Shown here: positions 11,966 through 23,760 of the stretch, piece by piece
Numbering within the stretch: the stretch's first letter is position 1
Layout: every line of letters starts with the position of its first letter
DNA from: Megaleporinus macrocephalus
Taxonomy: Eukaryota; Chordata; Actinopteri; Characiformes; Anostomidae
Assembly: GCA_021613375.1 (NCBI GenBank)
Contig: CM038704.1
Coordinates: forward strand, 35,605,488 to 35,669,487
DNA length: 64,000 nt
Direction of reading: 5' to 3'
Notes under the pieces: generated by a model
The model's database searches: none
What the model saw: the letters and a program-made list of their open reading frames with translations, nothing else
Told to the model about the DNA's origin: nothing
Translations under genes and position numbers: made by a program

Positions 11966-12282
11966 TTACACCCCCAGAGCACAGTGCGCGTGTGTAATGA
12001 AGAATTGTTCAGCAATGTCACATGGAGACACACAGTCTTTAGCACATGACACAGAGCCTGAAGGCCTGACGCCCTAACACATCCTCCCAGCACATCAAAC
12101 AGTCTCTCCAGTCATAAGACCCAACATCCATTCAATCTCTGCTTTAACTCCGGGTCTGATTCCAGCACATGTCTGGTTATCACTACTGTGGCCTCCATAT
12201 AAAGCCCAGAGTGCTTCTGGGGACTGGTATACTCCAAGGGGAATTCCACCAATTCCACCAAGTTTGAGATATAAACACAATG
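11966..12282. other. Intergenic, repeat-poor
   Basis: No gene. Slightly GC-richer than its surroundings; the 61-codon minus frame at 12,095-12,280 shows no recognisable protein. Confidence 0.4.
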
Positions 12283-12284
12283 AT

Positions 12285-12590
12285 TCAAAGTATTTTGGTG
12301 TGAAATGGTTTAGATGTCCTTTATAGTCAAATTATTATCTATATTGAATGTTAATGATGGTAAAATTGTGTACAATCTGAAAATAATACATTTTCTTTGG
12401 GGATTATTTAACATCCTGCATGTATCTCTCTAACATAGATGGATTTTAAGACCAATTTTTTCTTTACCATAAAACAATGTCTCAGACATCATGCAGTGTA
12501 TACATAACTGTTCCATCTAATAAATTATGTTAGGAAGCTTTTAGAGGTGGACGTCTGGTTCCATTCACCACCACTGTAAACAATTCTAAC
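12285..12590 (+). repeat. Family B dispersed repeat, copy 2
   Basis: Starts with 'TTTTGGTGTGAAATGG' and ends with 'GAGGTGGACGTCTGGTTCCA', with the 'CTCAGACATCATGCAGTGTAT' box between, in the same order as at 2.8, 22.6 and 36.2 kb. Confidence 0.7.
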
Positions 12591-13435
12591 TTGTTTCTCC
12601 AGATGAACAGTGTTTTAAAAATGTGCAACATTGCCCTTTAAAGTGAATGGAGAAGGCCGAGCTGATCTAAACTTCCAGAATGTGGAAGAAAACCTTCATG
12701 TATGAAATTCCCACTGCCACACCAAATCAAGCTTTATACTTATTAGCTCAGTTTTCTCTCCACCAGTTTTGTCTGGATTGTATTATTGTTTATTACTATT
12801 ATCACAGTTACTTTGCTCAGATCATTGATATTTACTGTACTATATGATTCAGTAATTTACTGTGAAAGTTTACTTTAGTAAAGCAGGATACTGGTCAGAT
12901 TTTACTTTACTCCCAAGCTTATCCATAGGCAGACAATAAGAATTGTGTTACAAGATGACATCACTTTGTAATAGAGAAAAGGACTGGAATTCCAATGTGA
13001 AGGAAAGAGATAATGGATAAGCATAACAGGCCTATTTTTAATATCCTAACTTATCCTAATATATCGGAAATGTATTTGAGCGGTCATTTTCCAAGGTCCA
13101 GTGATGAAAGTGGCCTGCTGGGCCCAATCCTAGCGCCGCCACTGCTTTAATTTTACAGTGTTCTAGAGTGAGCTCAGGCAGCACTGGAACAGTACAGATA
13201 ACCACTCTGGTTACTTTAGTTACTTAATATGCAAAAACAAAACAAATATCTGTACAATATAAAGTTCCCAAAAACTGTATTTTTGCATGCAGGTTTGTTT
13301 ATTAATGTTTTCTGGGAACATTTTACAGTTTCATTTGCTTATTTGCTTCAGGTATATAAGCAAATTTAGAACCAGAAATTACACTCAGGTAATTTACCCA
13401 ACAGGCAAATTAAACATGACTTCAATCCTTTAAAT
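12591..13435. other. Intergenic, AT-rich
   Basis: No gene or strong repeat seen. Confidence 0.5.
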
Positions 13436-13437
13436 GG

Positions 13438-13520
13438 GACACACACTATATTAACAACAGTATTGGGACACCTACATATTACATCTACAGGAGCATTCTA
13501 AATACATAAGCATTAAAAAG
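13438..13520 (+). mobile_element. Tc1/mariner-type terminal fragment
   Basis: 'ACACTATATTAACAACAG' followed by 'TATTGGGACACCTACATATTACATCTACA' resembles the end of a widespread fish Tc1/mariner element ('...caaaagtattgggacacct...'). No transposase frame remains. Confidence 0.5.
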
Positions 13521-15910
13521 GAATTTAAACAACTGCATAGCATTATCCCCCCTCCACCAAACTTTTGTTAAATGTCTGTAAGATTAACTTAATCTGATCA
13601 ACAGGTAAATAAAAATAGAAAAAAGAATAGAATGTAGAATGTTTACTCGTATTGAGACATGCCCCCATGAAGGACTTTAAAGAAGGTGTTCTGAACAGGG
13701 CTGTTAAAATGTGAGGAGGAGATCTGTTGCTTCATCCTTCTGTCGTTTTCACCAAAGCATGTTCAAACATTTCTTTAGACCCAGAAAGACTGCTCACTGT
13801 GGAAAGAGGGTATAATATGTCATCTTTAACATCAGAAAATTGTGTAAAATGACTGATACCAGGAAATGTTACATAATGGAAAACTAGAACACTTTAAAAA
13901 AACATTCAAACTCCCAATTGAAAGTACAATATAAATGATATTGTATACATATTTCGTTTTTTTTTTTTACTATCTCTATTAATGTCTTGGGTTTAAACAG
14001 ACCAGAACATAACGCTTGTACATATCTATACTCTGAATATATAATTTTAAAAAAGGTATTACTGTAGGACTGTAGTTTAAAGTAAGGGCAGAATGCTGCA
14101 TGTATATAGTGTGTAAGAACTGTGTTGATTTTGCATGACTGCATTAACTCACAGTAACTGTTACAGATTATTCTTTCATTGTTTAATTTGGAAAAACGTT
14201 CTGTTCGTATTTGTTCTTGCGGGCTGAGATATGTTGACAGTATTGTAATATTTATTGGCTTAATTATCTTAAACTATTCACCAGGCAGAGTTCTTGTCTG
14301 ACTGTCCGGCCTCCGTATATGCTTTGAGTTTTGTGGGAGGTTTGGAGCTTTTTTGGTCACAAAATATGTTTTTAGCAAAACAAAGTTAGCCGGCTGTTTC
14401 ATAAACAGGCTCGGCCAGTGTAAACAACTGAGAAGAAGCGCATAATATTCTTGGACCACTCAGGTAACAGGAGGAAGGGTTCAGTGAAAAATTTCACTAA
14501 TTTTTTAATATTGCTGCATAATTCAGTCATTCTGGGTGGTTTGATGTGAAACGTTCCTTTCTAGAGAAACTTGCTGCCTGATGACTGAGATATTGTTTTA
14601 TTATCATTTTGAGAAGTCTGTGTTCTTCGAGGTGAGGTGCTGGATGTGTGTGTGTGGGTGTTCGTGTAAGCATGGTGAGATAATGCCAATGGAATCAAAC
14701 CCTCTCAGGTAAACTGACTATCTGCTACAGTGCTGCCTACTAACATACACTGTACGTGCTCACGCTATGTATGTACTCTTTAATTACAAAAGTAGAAAAA
14801 TTTTTGTACAAATTATTTACAATTACTACATACAAAAGATGTATGTGGTATAGGTGTCTCATACAGGGACCTCTGCACAGTCCTTGCATACAAAAAAAGC
14901 CTAATATTTTAAAAATGTCAAGTCAATGGAACCAAACTTTTTTCCAAATAATTTTGTGCCATTTGTTTTAGGCCTTTCACCAATATATTTACACACAATT
15001 AAAATAGAGCCAAAAATGCTATACATTCGGATACGAGTTTTCTCTACAATAGCAATGACACGCACAAATATATCTCACAATTAATACTTATATATAATAT
15101 AATATAAATTTAATGTTTTATTTTAAGTATTTTTACATAATTTCCATAAAAAATAAATTAAAATAAATACAGCACTTACATACTAGAACCAACAGAAATG
15201 CTTCAAGATTCCTCCGTTATTGCTCAGAAATATTTCAATGAAAGTTAAGTTATTCTGTACAATTTTAGAAATATGTGTTATGACAGTAACTACATACATA
15301 TAGCATTAGTACACAATAAATGATTTAATATTATATATTAATATAGCAAAAGTGTGGGTGATAATTTTTTTTTTGTAATAAGCTAATCTTCACTACAGAA
15401 CTGAATTTGTCTTTAACATAAATTTCAACTGAATTTGTGTTTATCGCAAGTTTAATTAAAACTGAATTTGCAAACAGATTTTTTTCTTAGTTTTATATCT
15501 TGTTAAATAGGACACTACTATTTGGCTGGTCTTCAATTTAAAAAAAAGAATATTGAATACAATTGAATTTAACATGAAAAATATGATCTACTATTTGCAC
15601 AAAAATAGCAAAATTTGATGAGCAGACCTGCTGCCAAAAATATTAATATCATTAATATTGTGCTCACTGAGCACTCTCCCCTGATACTTCACACTTCTTA
15701 CACTGCTATACACCCCTCTGACTGTTTATAAACACACTTACACATGTTTGTAAAAAGATGACCATGTTTGTTAATAAACAACCATGTTTGTAAATAAACA
15801 GACGTGTTGGTTTTGGTAAATTAGAGCAGTTTGGCCTGTTTAATATAGTGAAGTCTGCGGAGTGAACACTGATGATTATGTCAGGCAGACTTTGTGTACA
15901 TAGACATATT
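13521..15910. other. Intergenic, strongly AT-rich
   Basis: 2.4 kb without a supported gene. The small frames at 13,884 (minus), 14,274 (minus) and 14,756 (plus) have biased, low-complexity AT-rich composition and no splice or domain support. Confidence 0.5.
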
Positions 15911-15914
15911 CTCT

Positions 15915-16036
15915 ATCTCTCTCTCTCCTCTCTCTTCGCCCTTGTTCTCTGTTTTTCTCTCTCTCCATCTGTCTCTCACCTCAGCAGTGTTGATTATCCG
16001 ATGAGTGTGAATCTAACACACATCTCCTTAGTTCAA

Positions 16037-16099
<63 letters not shown>

Positions 16100-16270
16100 C
16101 ACACACACACACACACATTTCTGAACCACCTGACCAGAGTGTGTTAACTATGCTATTATTAGCGACAGCCTAAAACATCTGATACAAACCCCTGACTGAA
16201 ACCAGGAGGTCTGGGAGAGAGAGAGACAGAGAGAGAGAAAGACAGAGAGCGTGAGAGAGAGAAAGACAGA
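15915..16270 (+). repeat. (TC)n-(CA)n compound microsatellite and GA tract
   Basis: Pyrimidine-rich TCTCTC from 15,915, pure (TC)n at 16,039-16,079 passing directly into (CA)n at 16,080-16,117, then a GAGAGA tract at about 16,215-16,270. The 91-residue frame at 15,872 is a translation of this repeat. Confidence 0.9.
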
Positions 16271-16471
16271 ACCAATGTAAAAGAGCTAAACTACTTTATA
16301 AAGAAGCATTAAAATAGTGAAAAAGTTCGAGAGGAGGATAAGATTAAGATTAATATTCTTATACACATATATACTTACATAGAGTCTTGTGCAAAAGACA
16401 TAGCACATTACTTAAAAAACATTTATCCATACAGTGCAGAAAGCATATACCTCTATATATAACTCCATATA

Positions 16472-16475
<4 letters not shown>

Positions 16476-16520
<45 letters not shown>
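16476..16520 (+). repeat. (TA)n microsatellite
   Basis: About 22 TA units, self-complementary. Confidence 0.9.
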
Positions 16521-16521
<1 letters not shown>

Positions 16522-17250
16522 CATTTGTTTTGTTTAACATAAATAAGTTTTACTCCAGGACATCTCCAGTCTATGCATACTTTTTATACATTATTACACC
16601 TGATTTAAATATATGTTATATACAGATACTATACACAGACAAACACATGCAGACACACATGTATAAGTATTTGCATGTAATTATGGACCATAGATGTGTT
16701 TGTATGCACTGGGACAGGGTGTTTGTTTTTGCTATGTGTTCTGTCATTTTTAAGAATCTGTAATTTGACAGTACAAAAAATCTAAAGAAAATGTAAACAA
16801 AGTTTCTGAAAACTTATGACACAGGATTTTAGAACATGAATAAAATCAATACATTCAAAACTAATTAGAAAATGAGTAGAATAAAAATCCTGTTTTTCAC
16901 CTAGAAAAGTATTTTAATAATACACAAGTAAATACAAATCAACAAAACCAAATAAACAAAAGTTTAATGGTCATTCTGATGCAGGTGAAAAATCCTCTAA
17001 GCTAATGCATAAAGACATTGACTCAAAAAATTTTTATGTATCCTGTTTAATTAAGAATACAGACACTTGTATGTGTCCATACACACAGCCACTGAAATCT
17101 TACCTTAAAATATTAATAAATTACTAATGGTTAATTACTAAACACAACAAAGTTTAATAAGACAATGTTTACGTCTAGTTTCGCTTTCCACCTTGTTAAC
17201 CTTGATAACATAACTAACCAAGCCAATAACGTTCTGTCACATTTACACTA
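16521..17250. other. Intergenic, AT-rich
   Basis: No supported gene, RNA or repeat. Confidence 0.5.
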
Positions 17251-17253
17251 CAA

Positions 17254-17294
17254 ACAACAACAACAACAACAACAACAACAATAATAATAATAAC

Positions 17295-17384
<90 letters not shown>

Positions 17385-17400
17385 CATTATTATTATTATT
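17254..17400. repeat. (CAA)n-(TAA)n-(TTA)n palindromic microsatellite
   Basis: CAA units (17,254-17,280) change to TAA units up to about 17,339, which then invert to TTA units up to 17,400. The TAA and TTA halves are perfect or near-perfect reverse complements, giving an AT-only inverted repeat with arms of about 60 bp. The poly-I, poly-N and poly-Y frames here are artefacts. Confidence 0.95.
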
Positions 17401-18514
17401 GGAAGTAGTCTTGTGACTGTGGTAGTGGTGGTCATACACTATCCACATACAGAAATATGGTTTAGGTACCCACAGTCAAATTCCATGTTATTGTTGGTTT
17501 TTAAAAGAAAACACATTTCTGTTCATTTAAAACATAGTTACCAGTTACTTACTAAATTTAACAAAAAAATTATAAAACATTAAATGTGGCCCATTCAGCA
17601 TGTTTAATATATATATTTTTATATTTCCAATGTGCAACAAAAATAAATAAATAAAAAGAGAAACTGGCATCAGAACCCCCCAATCTAGATAACAGGGGCA
17701 TGGCGCTTGCCCAGTAAGAGCAATTATGTTACTATACAGGACAAACTGTCAAAAAGACAGAAAAATGAAATTCAAACTAGCCTGACCATTTGGCATCGAC
17801 CTCACACAGTGACTCTGCAACCAATGAAGTATTTGTGGGTTCTGCGCACTGTATGGCTGCATGTTTATCATCAAATGTACAGCCAAACTCTGTGGACTAA
17901 TGGCTTCCTCGCCGTTCTCCTGGCAATTCGCTTTTTTCCAAGTTAGTGAACAACAGGAAACACACTGGCAGGAACATAATGCTGATTCCTAATGAACACG
18001 CACACTCCTCCTTGAGGGTGACTCACCAATGAACAAAAAGATGTGTTCAAAAAGCAACGGATCTGTGACTGTGCCGGGAAGGCATGCATACTTCACCAGC
18101 GCCAAGCCAAAGCCAGGCTGGCCTCACCATGAAGGCTGCGGTTTGGAAACCACAACAGTCCGGAGAGATGTTCGGCTGAGTCAGCAAAGGCCAGATATCC
18201 GCCACATCATAAAGCCCTTAACAGGCCAGATCTGTGCTGGCCTGTCTGAGAACATACCCAAACTATTACACATCCACATCTTTCCTGACCCATCCATCCC
18301 AATCTGCAGCCCATCTCCATCAGAGCCTTTCCCTCCTGCCCACACTCAGTACAGGCATGTACTCACAAAGCACCCCAGACTTAGAGACTTTCATGAAACA
18401 CAACCATGTATGAGTGTCACTATTACAGTTTAGAAGTGTAACAATTTGCCAGTAGTGTGATCGTCATCTCTCAAAACAGATATATATTCTCAATTAGTGT
18501 TATTAATTATCATC
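17401..18514. other. Intergenic; 17.70-18.43 kb repeat-poor block
   Basis: 17,700-18,430 stands out by higher GC and absence of repeats. A 134-codon plus-strand frame (18,029-18,433) lies in it but matches no family I know, is rich in H, P and S, and has no clear exon boundaries. I do not call it a gene. A conserved regulatory block is an alternative. Confidence 0.35.
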
Positions 18515-18775
18515 AGTGTTTATCAGTGTCACTGTCTATCAGTCTTCCTACTGTTTATTAGTGTTACTGCTTATCTGTGTTGCTGTTTATCAGTGTTACT
18601 GTTTATCAGTGTTACTGTTTATTAGTTTCACAACTGTTTATCAGTGTCACGACAGATAGTGTTACTGTATCAGTGACACGACTGATAATTAGTGTTACTG
18701 TATCAGTGCTACTACTGATTACTAGTGTCACTGTATCTGTGTTACTGTTTTATTATCACTACTGATCATTACTGT
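18515..18775 (+). repeat. Imperfect tandem repeat, 'TATCAGTGTTACTGTT' type
   Basis: About 15 diverged copies of a 15-20 bp unit, including TATTAGTGTTACTG and TATCAGTGTCACTG variants. Non-coding. Confidence 0.8.
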
Positions 18776-18804
18776 TAGAAAAAGATGATTGATGTACAAA
18801 TAGA

Positions 18805-18867
18805 CACACTCAAATAAAGAAAGGGATAAAGAAAGAATGTTGGTGTATGGATAAAGGAAGGACCTGG
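18805..18867 (+). repeat. Left part of a GGATAAAG tandem array, split by insertion
   Basis: 'GGATAAAGAAAGAATGTTGGTG' and 'TGGATAAAGGAAGG' match the unit of the array at 20,019-20,235. The hAT-like element (18,868-20,018) separates the two parts. Confidence 0.6.
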
Positions 18868-20018
18868 CAGGGCTGGACTGGTAATCTGGCGTACCAGGCA
18901 TTTGCCCGGTGGGTTGACAGTCCTTAGGGGCCGACGCTGTTGGATTATTTTTCTCTTCCCTTTTTTTTTGAGACTGGCCCACAATTTAAAGATGGGCAGC
19001 CCATTGGCCCATCTTCAATATAGACAGTGGACTGAACCAATCAGGATATAGGACGAAATCGGCCCCACCCTTTCTCTGAGTTTCAGTGGTGAGCATGTGT
19101 GTTAGAGAGGCAACACAGAGAAACTGAAGCAGCAGAAAGGGGGCATGGAGAAGTTACGTGCAAAGAGGTTGAAGAGTGTCACTGTAGATGAAGAGTGTCA
19201 CTGTAGATGAAGAGTGTCACTGTAGATGCTGCAAACTGTGCTAAGATCACAGACATGTTTGCTGCTGTAGCCTTTACGTCCTCTGTGATAGCAGTGCTCC
19301 AGCAACAGCAGGTTGCTAACATAGTGACTTTAAGGTGATGGAGGTAACTTTAGCTCTATTACATGAGAATAATGAGTAACAGTGATTGATTAGTATCAGT
19401 ATTTATTAGTATTTGCGTACTTCCCAAATTCTGGCAGCCACGGATGGCACCTTCTGAGAAAATAGTAAACGGTCAAGGCTGAGAAGTGTTGGATGAGCAC
19501 CAAGTTTTCATTTTAGGCTACATCATAGCGTTTTTAGATATTTACCTCTGTGCTGCAGTTCAACATGTTTTAAAAACACTCAAACAAATAACAGATCTTA
19601 AAACTGATAAATGAAGTAAAAGCTTTGCAATTTATATATTTGTATAAAGGTGTTATTAGCAAAAGATATGTCCACAGTAAGACAGTGTTAAATGCTGATA
19701 TGTTGCATGAGTTCACAAAGCAGCCCTGTCTGTTTTTAGCGTGATTCAAATGCAGGTTATAGCTTCTTAAAGGAGGAAGCACCTTTTAGCCTAAAGAATT
19801 AGAATTGAGCTGCAATATCAGGGAAATTCAGAAAATACATATGAGTAGACAAAAGTGCTAAAACTACAGTATGTGTAAACTCACTTATTGTTTTCCACAA
19901 TGGTTATTTATAGGCTTCTAAAATACATAAATTACTGGTCGGCTGTGCTCCGCAAATTATGACGGGCTGGTCTAAGCCAAAAATGCCAGGGCCGATTTTT
20001 TGTCCCAGTCCAGCCCTG
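18868..20018 (+). mobile_element. hAT-like non-autonomous element, 1.15 kb
   Basis: Ends are inverted repeats: CAGGGCTGGACTGG at 18,868-18,881 and CCAGTCCAGCCCTG at 20,005-20,018. The subterminal parts are also partly inverted ('GGCCGACGCTG' near the left end, 'AGGGCCGATTTTTTG' near the right). It interrupts a tandem array whose unit flanks both sides, which is direct evidence of insertion. The CAGGG-type ends fit hAT elements, but I could not find a clean 8-bp target-site duplication. A short transposase-like N-terminal frame remains near 19,145. Confidence 0.7.
19145..19332 (+). pseudogene. Broken N-terminal frame of a transposon-borne protein
   Basis: ATG at 19,145 opens MEKLRAKRLKSVTVD. 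A 19-bp unit (GAAGAGTGTCACTGTAGAT) then occurs three times at 19,171-19,227 and throws the frame out. Downstream, in another frame, the text AANCAKITDMFAAVAF resumes, followed by a Q-rich run (VLQQQQVAN) and a stop. With one copy of the 19-bp unit the two parts would be continuous. I take it as a decayed N-terminus of the protein of a hAT-type parent element; no zinc finger or catalytic domain is left. Confidence 0.45.
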
Positions 20019-20235
20019 GTTAAGGAAAACAATGCTGGCAGACAGATAAAGAAATAAATGGATGAAGGAACAATTGTTGGTGATGGATAAAGGAATGAAA
20101 GGATGAAGAAACAATGTTCCTAATGGATAAAGGAATGAAAGGATGAAGAAACAATGTTCCTAATGGATAAAGGAATGAAAGGTTGGATAAACAATGTTGG
20201 TGATGGACAAAGAAATACACAGACAAAGAGCAGCT
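20019..20235 (+). repeat. Tandem repeat, about 40-bp unit, GGATAAAGGAATGAAA
   Basis: About five units of 'GGATGAAGAAACAATGTTCCTAAT' plus 'GGATAAAGGAATGAAA'; two consecutive units are identical. The minus-strand frames with PFIPLSI repeats are translations of this array. Confidence 0.85.
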
Positions 20236-21030
20236 ACAGTTAGGAGGTCTAGCTTGCAAATGTTTGGTTATGCTGGTTAGCCTTAGCTGGCTAAGGTTCT
20301 TTGACTCTGAAACTGTTTTTGTGGGTGGAGCCAGGGGCGTCAGCCTTGTGATTGGTCAGGAAATTTTCTAAATAAAATGCTAAGTGTTACCCAAGATTAG
20401 GACCACCCATTTTACAAGAAAAGGAGAGAAATATTATGAAATGTATCGTCATTAATTGGTAATTGGAGCATTCTTCAGTGTTTACTTAGTAATTGTTTAC
20501 ATGCAAGAACAAAATCAATCTAGACAGAACACACAGGTTTAGGTTCCCTGCTTTTTGCTATTTGGATATTTTTTCTGAAAATTTTAATAGAAAACTACCA
20601 AAATTTAAATAAAATTTATCATAAAATATAGAACGAATGGGAGGACCACTACCTCTAAGATTCCATCAAGACTTATTCATCTCATTCATGTCCTTCTTCA
20701 GTTGTCTTTTGTTCGGCGTTTGAAGAGATCAGGCACGTCTTAGCGTGCTCTTGGGAGTAAATTTGTTGGAGATGAGCCAGCAGCACATCAGACTGGCGTG
20801 TCCCATCATGATTACCAATCAATGCTGCTCGTCAACTTTGACATAGTTTACATAAACATCAGACACGCTTCAAATATGGAGGAATATTTTAAATGTTGTA
20901 TTAAAAAAAAAAAAGATAATTCATGCAAAGTTATTTTTGCATATTCATTGCACATTCCAAAATGCTGTCAGCACTTATTTTTCTGCTGACCCACACTTCT
21001 CTCTGCGTCAGAACCACAGCTAAACTGACT
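20236..21030. other. Intergenic, no gene seen
   Basis: AT-rich; a short A-run at 20,902-20,913. The 63-codon frame at 20,798 is unrecognised. Confidence 0.5.
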
Positions 21031-21478
21031 CACAGTCCTCTGGGTTTCTATTCCACAGCCATATTGACCCTCACTCCCCTATGTGCCTAATCCACAGCCA
21101 TACTGACCCTCACTCCTCTATGTGTCTAATCCACAGCCATACTGACCCTCACTCCTTTATGTGTCTAATCCACAGTCATACTGACCCTCACTCCTCTATG
21201 TGTCTAATCCACAGTCATACTGACCCTCACTCGTCTAGGTTTCTATTCCACAGCCATACTGACCCTCACTCCTCTATGTGTCTAATCCACAGCCATACTG
21301 ACCCTCACTCCTCTATGTGTCTAATCCACAGTCATACTGACCCTCACTCCTCTATGTGTCTAATCCACAGTCATACTGACCCTCACTCCTCTATGTGTCT
21401 AATCCACAGTCATACTGACCCTCACTCCTCTATGTGTCTAATCCACAGACATTCTGACCCTCACTCCTCTATGTGTAG
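21031..21478 (+). repeat. 39-bp minisatellite, about 11 copies
   Basis: Unit: CATACTGACCCTCACTCCTC followed by TATGTGTCTAATCCACAGC, 39 bp. Internal copies differ by only one to three bases, while the first and last units are more diverged. Because 39 is divisible by three, the array stays open as a 13-residue repeat (HSHTDPHSSMCLI type) in the plus frame from 21,081 to 21,551. There is no promoter, signal peptide or family support, so I treat it as non-coding. Confidence 0.9.
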
Positions 21479-22639
21479 TTTTTTCATTCCTTCAACCTCA
21501 TTTCGCAGTTTTCAGGATATTGATATAAGTCCACTTGTAACAATTTATTGACCATGTGGGGAAAAACAGCAACCATCAGCATCCACTTTCCTACTTCATT
21601 CTTAAATTTCACTAATGTAAAACATGAACTGAAAGTAATCAGCTGCACTTTTCTTTCAGGTGTATTATCAATTACACAGATTTTTACTTCTGTTACCTTT
21701 TTAATTGCACAAATGAATTTTTAAGACACAATACTTTAACTCTCATAAGAAATTTAGACTGATAGTCAGACTGATTTGCTGTTCCAGTTTATTTCTCTGG
21801 CTGTGGGTCGGAAGTGAATCTTATTTGCGTTCTTAAATCTTTATCATTTCTTCACATATTCTTCCCCAAGATGTTAGTTTAGTTTCTAAGTGTAAAACAC
21901 ATTGAAAGTGTTAAAAACATTGAAATTGTGCACTAAATGTATGTGTGTTCTCAGTTAAAGATGTATTAACTTATTTTCATGCAAATCAACAAAACATGTC
22001 AGTTAACTGGGGATGTTCAAACATTTGCATACGACTGAACACATTAAACTGAATACTGAGTTATTTTGTGGAGGAATTTCCCCACAGAATTAATTTGAAT
22101 AAATTCAGAGCTCAGATGTTTATAAGACAGTAATAGAGGATATGTGCCTGAGTGGGAGCAATCATGAGTGAGGCCCTGAGGCTGGGAGACACCTGATACC
22201 TGCTAACAGGTAAAAGCCTGCTCAGACCCTGCACTGCTACAGGCATCAGGACAATTAAAGAAAAGCCGCTCGCGTTCATGCATCACTCAGAGAGGCCTCG
22301 TTCCAGTCAGAGTCCTGCTTTACATCTGACTGCGAGATATATTACTCCAGAAAAAACACAACACTTAAACGTGAGAGTTGTGTTTTGAGAATGAGTCATC
22401 AGACCCTGCGGCGCGTTTGCAGTGTCAGCACCAAAAACAACTGAATCGCTCACATATCTGAGTGATGGATGTGCATTTCTTTCTTATGAACCTGAATGCA
22501 TCATCCTGCATCTCCTTAGTTTTCAACACAGTTGTGTTTTATATGGAGTTTTATATGGAATGCTGAGGATGGTCAATAGTAATAAATTATATCTAAGTAT
22601 ATAAATGATATATATATTTTTTTAATTTTTAAAATAATA
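21479..22639. other. Intergenic; 22.13-22.40 kb repeat-poor block
   Basis: No gene. About 22,130-22,400 is GC-balanced and free of repeats, a weak candidate for conserved non-coding sequence. The remainder is AT-rich. Confidence 0.35.
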
Positions 22640-22800
22640 AATAGGCTTTGCTTTAAGATTTTGCCTCATAACACCCTGCATTATAAAACAACCTCTCAGA
22701 CATCAGGCAGTGTATTCATAGCCATGTAATAATTTTCTGTGAGGGATCATTTGGAGGTGGACGTCTGGTTCCTATCACCACCACTTTTAACAATTCTGAC
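22640..22800 (+). repeat. Family B repeat, copy 3 (half of an inverted pair)
   Basis: 'CTCAGACATCAGGCAGTGTATTCATA' and 'GAGGTGGACGTCTGGTTCCTATCACCACCACTTT' match copies 1, 2 and 5. The reverse complement of the same segment lies at 23,185-23,345. Confidence 0.75.
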
Positions 22801-23150
22801 AAAAGTTACCATTTTGTTACAGCAGCAATACTATATTAGGGAATACGGCACAACACACTAGTTTGATAATGGCCGAAAATGTACAGCGGATATGTTCTAG
22901 CTGCGTTTGCTCAAGCTGTAAAACTCCTATCACTGTTACAAGTAGATCTCATATGCCTGGCCAAACAAAAGGGCTTTGTGTCTGAATTTAGAAAGTGGGC
23001 CACGATCTGGTCTCTACTCAGGGGGAACATGCACTTTAGAAGGAGGGGGAATACTACCCTTGAAAAAGTCTCTAAACTGACACATTACAAAGCCTTCATG
23101 TGGGAGTTATAATAACATAAAAATGCAAGACAAATGGTCCACAAACTTTT
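22801..23150 (+). other. Spacer between inverted family B copies, with a 77-codon frame
   Basis: Unique sequence of about 350 bp enclosed by an inverted repeat pair. A frame at 22,879-23,112 starts MYSGYVLAAFAQAVKLLSLL. I do not recognise it. It may be internal sequence of a foldback element; no splice or promoter evidence. Confidence 0.3.
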
Positions 23151-23184
23151 CAAAAATTTTACATAACTAAACAGTCAAGATGTA

Positions 23185-23345
23185 AACAAAGAGTGGTGGT
23201 AATAGGAACCAGACATCCACCTCCAAAAGCTCCCACACAAAAAGTCATTACATAAAATGGTTATGAATACACTGCCTGGTGTCTGAAACACTGTATTAAG
23301 ATGACTTTGGCCTTAAAATCTATTCGAGGTGGAGAGATCCATGCA
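23185..23345 (-). repeat. Family B repeat, copy 4 (inverted)
   Basis: 'AATAGGAACCAGACATCCACCTCC' and 'ATGAATACACTGCCTGGTGTCTGA' are the reverse complement of the boxes at 22,670-22,770. Confidence 0.75.
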
Positions 23346-23529
23346 GCGCATTGTGAGGTAAAAGAAGTTGCTTGAAGCAACAGAATGTAACTGCTGCATC
23401 AATGAATGGGCAAATGGGAAAATGTGAACACGAAGCTGGAGAATAAGAAGCCGACGTGTGTGCTCACCATTGTGTCAGCCACGAAGCGATCAGAACACAC
23501 ATACCAGGTCATCAAAAATATCATGCTTG

Positions 23530-23760
23530 TCCCTGTCACTGTCTTTATCAGTGGGTTTTTCTGTCCCAGTATGTGTATATGTCCCTGTCCTGTTTCACAT
23601 CCTGTCCAGTTCCCTGTCCAGTCCCTTGTTCCATCTCCTGGCTTGTTCCCTGTCCAGACTTCTGTTCCGTGTAATGTCTTGTCCGCCGTTCAGTCTCCTA
23701 TTCAGTTTCCTGTCCAGTCCCTTGTCCAGTCTCCTGTCCATTTCCCTGTTCAGTCTTGGG
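23530..23760 (+). repeat. Quasi-tandem 'CCTGTCCAGTCCCTTGTTCC' repeat
   Basis: About ten irregular units of TCCTGTCCAGT or TCCCTTGT type, 10-24 bp. Three overlapping plus-strand frames (LSLSVGF..., SPVQFPVQ... types) are open because the repeat lacks stops; none is supported as coding. Confidence 0.75.

Noticed and set aside
17214..17448. Poly-I, poly-N, poly-Y and poly-C frames
   Set aside because: Trinucleotide microsatellite read in different frames.
18029..18433. 134-codon frame in a GC-richer block
   Set aside because: No recognised family, no acceptor/donor pair and no repeating structure; kept only as a note in the regional entry.
21031..21478. CRISPR-like regular array
   Set aside because: Units are contiguous 39-bp repeats without unique spacers, in a vertebrate genome; a minisatellite.
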